DNA of 61,152 bases from contig JARLGR010000233.1 in the NCBI GenBank assembly GCA_031292665.1, positions 1-61,152 on the forward strand. Direction: 5' to 3'. Numbering within the stretch: position 1 is the stretch's first letter; each line of letters begins with the position of its first letter. This DNA is from Mycobacterium sp. (GTDB lineage: Bacteria; Actinomycetota; Actinomycetes; Mycobacteriales; Mycobacteriaceae). Below the pieces are notes generated by a model. The model had not been told where the DNA came from and searched no databases. It saw only the letters and a program-made list of their open reading frames with translations. Below are positions 56,649 to 61,152 of the stretch, piece after piece. A program made the position numbers and the translations under genes.

Positions 56649-56906
56649 GCCTTCGGCGCCTACCCAGATCTCCACGTCAAGGCCGCCGCGCTGCTGCATT
56701 CGCTGACACGGAATCACGCGCTGGTGGACGGCAACAAGCGACTTGCGTGGACGGCCTGCCGGACGTTCCAGGCCATCAACGCTCAGTGGATTAGTGCGCC
56801 GGAGGACGAGCGCTTCGACTTTGTGATCGAAGTGGCCACCGGCGCAATGGCAGATGTCGACGAGATTGCAGCACAACTGCGCACCTGGAGCTACCAGGAA
56901 GGCTGA
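56649..56906 (+). pseudogene. Doc/Fic-type toxin C-terminal part
   Basis: In frame 56649 one reads AAFGAYPDLHVKAAALLHSL then TRNHALVDGNKRLAWTACRT and a normal C-terminus to TGA 56904. HALVDGNKR is the Doc-type Fic motif with Leu in place of the usual Phe; the catalytic region (Asn, Lys, Arg) is present. The N-terminal helices are missing, replaced by an SDR fragment. No Phd antitoxin is visible. Confidence 0.72.
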
Positions 56907-57088
56907 CCCGGCGGGCGGCGAGTCAACCGTGACGGAGTTTGACAAAATGATTCGTACGGATGGCCACAGCCCGTCGGAATAATTCGAGACCAGTGGGCGG
57001 ATGAATCCCGGAAAGCGTTGTCTTCGAATGAGGCGACACCGACAGGTATCCGGGCAGTGCGAATTGGACCGCGATCGCGAGGGTTGTG

Positions 57089-57529
57089 ATGCTAGGTGAG
57101 TTGAATAGACGGCAGATCGAGCAAGTTTTGCGAGCCGAGGTCATCGGCCGAATCGGTTGTGTCAGCGACGGGCGCGTCTATGTGGTTCCCGTGACATACG
57201 TATACGACGGTACGTGCGCCTACGGCCATTCTATGGACGGCGCCAAGCTCCGAGCGATGCGTGCCAATCCGCACGTGTGCTTCGAGGTCGAACATGTGGA
57301 CAACCTCGCGAACTGGCAGAGCGTCATCGCATGGGGCACCTTCGAGGAGTTAGAAGGTGAGGAATGGGACGCGGGCATGCGCCTGCTTGTCGACCGCATC
57401 ATGCCGCTGCTGGTGAGCAGCACCAGCGCACCTCCGCACGGCGAAACGCCCGGGCCACCCAGTGGCCGCCACGGCTCGGTATATCGGATCCGATTAGGTG
57501 AGCGCACCGGACGATTCGAAAAGCGCTGA
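57089..57529 (+). CDS. Pyridoxamine 5'-phosphate oxidase-fold flavoprotein
   Basis: 146 aa, start ATG 57089 with GAGG six bases upstream (a GTG immediately before is also possible). Split-barrel landmarks: VIGRIGCVSDGRVYVVPVTY, GHSMDGAKLRAMRANPHVCF and SVIAWGTFEELEGEEW. Proteins like this bind FMN, F420 or heme; several mycobacterial members are dormancy-induced, which is background, not evidence here. Stands alone between the SDR/Doc remnant and repeat copy 3. Confidence 0.82.
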   Translation: MLGELNRRQIEQVLRAEVIGRIGCVSDGRVYVVPVTYVYDGTCAYGHSMDGAKLRAMRANPHVCFEVEHVDNLANWQSVIAWGTFEELEGEEWDAGMRLLVDRIMPLLVSSTSAPPHGETPGPPSGRHGSVYRIRLGERTGRFEKR

Positions 57530-57687
57530 GGCTATTTCGTTTCGGCAGTCATCGCAGTGTCCGACTCGGCTCTCCAGCGGCTCTATGCTGGGCATCAGAT
57601 CCGCGTCGGCGATGCCGTGGCGGGCATCGTGTCTGGAAACGCGCGAAAACTAGCGCGACAACCTAGCGCTGCTCAACCGTTCGGCAC

Positions 57688-57766
57688 CCCGAAGATGCCG
57701 GGCGAACCGAAACGGGTGCGGCCGAGCCGGGATACGGATCTGAAGGGCAAGAACAAGCCGACTTGA
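57688..57766 (+). repeat. LigD-polymerase 3'-end repeat, copy 3 (orphan)
   Basis: CCCGAAGATGCCGGGCGAAC then GCCGAGCCGGGATACGGATC. In frame it encodes PKMPGEPKRVRPSRDTDL plus tail KGKNKPT and a stop at 57764. Closest in sequence to copy 1. Preceding DNA is unrelated to the polymerase gene. Confidence 0.75.
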
Positions 57767-57850
57767 CGCAGGAAAGATCCGCGTTATGAGGCCCCGCTCT
57801 GCGCGTTTTCGCTGATGTTTGTGGCTCGTGGCCGCGGCAAGCTGGCTAGC

Positions 57851-60800
57851 ATGAGCGAGATTGATCCGCGTGCGGACATGCCGCTGTTGAACTGGAGCGA
57901 TCTTGGCGTGAGCGGGCTTTTGCCGACGGGCACGGTGACGCTGCTTCTAGCGGATGTCGAAGGTTCGACGCGGTTGTGGGAAACGCAGCCCGAGCAGATG
58001 ACTGCGGCGTTCGCACGGCTGGATCATGAGCTGTCGGATCTGATCGCCGCTCATGGGGGGGTGCGCCCGGTGGAGCAGGGTGAGGGCGACAGCTTTGTGG
58101 TGGCGTTCGCGCGGGCCAGTGACGCCGTGGCGTGTGCGCTGGAACTGCAGCGGGCGCCGCTGGCCCCGATCGGTTTGAGGATCGGCATGCACACCGGTGA
58201 GGTGCAGTTGCGCGATGAGGGCAATTACATCGGCCCCACCATTAACCGGACGGCGCGGCTGCGCGATCTCGCCCATGGCGGTCAGACGGTGCTGTCGGGT
58301 ACAACCGAGTCACTAGTCGTTGACATGTTGCCCGCCGACGCGTGGCTGACCGATCTGGGTAGTCATGAGCTGCGTGGTGTTCCCCGCCCGGAGCGGGTGG
58401 TGCAGCTGTGCCATCCCGATCTGCGCAACGAGTTCCCGCCCTTGCGTACGCCGAAAAGTGTTGCTGCGCATAATCTGCCGTCGCAATTCACCAGCTTTGT
58501 CGGTCGCGGCCCACAGCTGACCGAGGTGCGCAAGTTGTTGGCGGAGCACCGGCTGGTCACTCTGACCGGGGCCGGCGGGGTGGGCAAGACGCGCCTGGCG
58601 GTGCAAGTCGCGAGGCAGTCAGCGGCCGACTACGCCCAGGGTGTCTGGTACGTGGACTTGGCGCCGATCACCGATCCCGAGCTGGTGCCCGTGACGGTGG
58701 CGCGTGCACTCGGGCTGCCCGATCAGCCGGGCCGCTCCACGATGGACAGCCTGCTGCGGTTTGTTCGCGACCGTCAGCTGCTGGTGGTGTTCGACAACTG
58801 CGAGCATCTCCTGGATGCCAGCTCCGAGCTGGTCGTCGCCCTCCTGGGTGCCGCGCCGGGGCTGACCTTGCTCGCGACCAGCCGTGAGGCGATCGGGGTG
58901 GCCGGTGAGGTGAGCTGGCGGGTGCCGTCGCTGTCGCTGGACAGTGAATCCCTTGAGTTGTTCAGCGACCGGGCCCGCCATGCCCGCCCCGAATTCAGCC
59001 TCACTGATGACAATGCCGCGGTGGTGGGCGAGATTTGCGCGCGCCTGGATGGGGTGCCGCTGGCGATCGAGCTGGCGGCTGCGCGAGTGCGCGCGTTGTC
59101 GCTGGCCGAGATCCTCGACAGTCTGCATGACCGGTTCCGGTTGTTGACCGGTGGGGCGCGCACCGCGGTGCGCCGCCAGCAGACCTTGCGCGCCTCGGTG
59201 GATTGGTCGCATGCGCTGTTGACCGAGCCGGAGCGGGTGTTGTTTCGCCGATTGGCGGTGTTTCTGGGCGGATTCGACCTAGGGGCTGCCCAATCCGTCG
59301 CTGGCGGTGGCGAGCTGGAGCGCTTCTAGGTGCTCGATCAGCTCACCCTGCTGGTGGACAAGTCGCTGGTGGTCGCCGACGACATCGGGGGACGGACCCG
59401 CTACCGGCTGCTGGAGACGGTGCGCCAATACTCCCTGGAAAAGCTCGGCCAATCGGGCGAGGCCGACGCCGTGCGAGCGCGCCACCGCGACCACTACACC
59501 GCGATCGCAGCCCTGCTCGACGCGCCGGCAGGCACTGATTATGAGCAGCGCCTCGAGCAGGCCAACCTTGAGATCGACAACTTGCGCGCTGCGTTCGAGT
59601 GGAGCCGCGAAAATTCCGACGTCGAACTGGCCCTGGCGCTGGCGTCGTCGTTGCAGCCGCTGTGGCAAGCGCGGGGACGCCTCCGGGAAGCGCTGACCTG
59701 GTTCGACGCCGCCCTGGCCGACGACAACGCGCAGCATCCTGAGGTGGCGCCCGCGGTGCGGGCGCGGGCGCTCGCCGACGCCGCCACGGTGGGCCTATGG
59801 GCGGGCGCCGCCGACTGCCCGGATCGGGCTCAGCAAGCCCTGGCGATCGCCCGCGAGGTCGATGACCCGGCCCTGCTGGCGCGGGCGCTCACCGCCTGCG
59901 GTTACATCGCCAGCTACTTCGACGCAGAGGCGGCCCGGGGGTCCTTGGCCGAGGCGATCGGCCTGGCCCGGGCGTTGGGTGATCGGTGGAGGCTCAGCCA
60001 GATCCTCGGCGCGCAAGCCGTCGCGGCGCTCGCGGCGGGCGACTTGCTCGCGTTGCGCGCGGCCGCCGAAGAGGGACGCGATCTCGCCGACGCGATCGGC
60101 GACCAGTTCAACTCGCGCGTGTGCCGCCTCTGTCTCGGATTCGCACAGATGACGCAGGGCGATCTGGCCGGTGCCGCCCCACAATTCGCCGAGCTGGTGG
60201 CCGAGGCCCGAGCCGCTCACGATGGGTTCGGTGAGGCGATTGGCCTCGCCTACCAGGGCGTTGAGCTGGCGTACCAGGGTGACACCGCTGCGGCCCAGGC
60301 CGCCGCCGACGCGGCTATCGAGGCCGCCGCCGAGCTTGGCGGGCTTAGCGCGGGCAACGCCTACTGGGCGTTGGCTTTCGCGGCCCTGGCCGCCGGCGAT
60401 GCTGCGACGGCGCTGGACGCGACCGAGGCGGCCTGGCCACACGTGAGTGCCCTGCCCCAGATGGCAGCGTTGGGGCGCGTCGGCGAAGCCCTGGCCGCAC
60501 TGGCGGGCGGGGATCTGGTCGCGGCCCGCCACAGGGCTGACGACGCCGTCGCGACGACAATCGGCTGGTACTCGGTGATCGCGCTGACGACGCGGGCCCG
60601 CGTGGCGATCGCGCAAGGTGAGCCAGACCAGGCCGAGCGAGACGCCCACGACGCGCTGGCGCGTGCCGCCGAAGTCGAGGCGTACCTGGGGATTCCCGAC
60701 ATCCTGGAGTGTCTCGGCACTCTGGCCGGCGTTGCCGGCAGTCACCGCGAAGCGGCGCGGCTTTTCGGCGCGGCACACGGCGTCCGGCAGCGTATGGGCA

Positions 60801-61152
60801 TGGTGCGATTTAAGGTCTGGGATGCCAGCTACCAGTCCTCGGTGGCGGCGCTTCGTAATGCCATGGGCGAGCAAGACTTTGACTCCGCCTGGGCCGAGGG
60901 TGCCGCGCTGTCCACCGAGGAGGCGATCGCCTACGCGCAGCGCGGGCGCGGCGAACGCAAACGACCCACCACAGGTTGGGCCTCGCTGACCCCCACCGAG
61001 CGCGACGTGGTGCGACTGGTCAGCGAAGGGCTGGCCAACAACGACATCGCCACAAGGCTTTTCGTCTCACCGCGTACTGTGCAATCGCACCTCACCCACG
61101 TCTACGCCAAGCTGGGTCTGACTTCCCGGCTGCAACTTGCCCGAGAGGCAGC
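57851..61152 (+). pseudogene. Class III nucleotide cyclase-NTPase-TPR-LuxR regulator interrupted by TAG; 3' end outside window
   Basis: Start ATG 57851 (MSEIDPRADMPLLNWSDL); 57815 is an alternative. The first part (to TAG 59327) holds a cyclase domain (LLLADVEGSTRLWE with metal Asp, EGDSFVVAF second Asp, TINRTARL Asn/Arg) and an NTPase with Walker A GAGGVGKT and VFDNCEHLLDA. After ERF-TAG the same frame continues [18 protein letters not shown], helical repeats, and a LuxR HTH ([20 protein letters not shown] then [16 protein letters not shown]) running off the window. Gln to stop (CAG to TAG) is the simplest cause. A GTG directly after the TAG with GGAG nine bases upstream could allow the second half to be translated separately. 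Confidence 0.85.

Overview
The window is high-GC actinobacterial DNA with a strongly mycobacterial gene set. It has an hycQ-hycE pair, a FadD15-type acyl-CoA ligase, two wax-ester/diacylglycerol acyltransferases, two cytochromes P450, a Rv2623-type tandem universal stress protein, and a ligC / LigD-polymerase divergent pair next to tgs2, NUDIX and adenosine-specific-kinase genes as in the M. tuberculosis Rv3730c-Rv3735 neighbourhood. A slow-growing Mycobacterium is the best guess; species cannot be told from this.

Layout. 1-2901: end of a complex-I/hydrogenase-4-like operon. 2950-6116: a Tn3-family transposase broken by one frameshift, with a recognisable right terminal inverted repeat. 6.1-14.8 kb: accessory region with small unknown genes, a GGDEF diguanylate cyclase, a SpoIIAA-like protein, a PlsC-type acyltransferase and several gene fragments. 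It ends in two excisionase-type HTH genes and a 3'-terminal tRNA-Ser fragment that looks like an attachment site. 15-17.4 kb: glycoside hydrolase and small conserved genes. 17.5-22.3 kb: a plus-strand five-gene unit (sulfotransferase, alkylsulfatase-like MBL protein, SDR, VOC, LLM flavin oxidoreductase). 22.2-32.8 kb: minus-strand genes, namely a Ser/Thr kinase with a duplicated ectodomain, an M1 peptidase coupled to a Pls/PosA-type membrane NRPS, and a TetR-SDR-VOC-DapB-like operon with a perfect palindrome upstream. 33-44.2 kb: lipid and DNA-repair genes, two P450s, and an intergenic block of degenerate tandem repeats.

44.2-57.8 kb is the most unusual part. The last ~55-75 bases of the LigD-polymerase gene occur three times in the same orientation, at about 44137, 50986 and 57688. 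The copies cut the region into two segments of about 6.8 and 6.7 kb. The first holds a universal stress protein, two SDRs, an acyl-CoA ligase, an SRPBCC protein and a WS/DGAT. The second holds P450/ferredoxin remnants, full-length pyruvate phosphate dikinase, a patatin-like lipase, a coiled-coil protein, a chimeric SDR/Doc remnant and a PPOX-fold protein. This is the pattern left when integrative elements insert at the 3' end of a gene and restore it. No integrase is visible, so this remains inference. The window ends in a class III cyclase-NTPase-LuxR regulator interrupted by one in-frame TAG.
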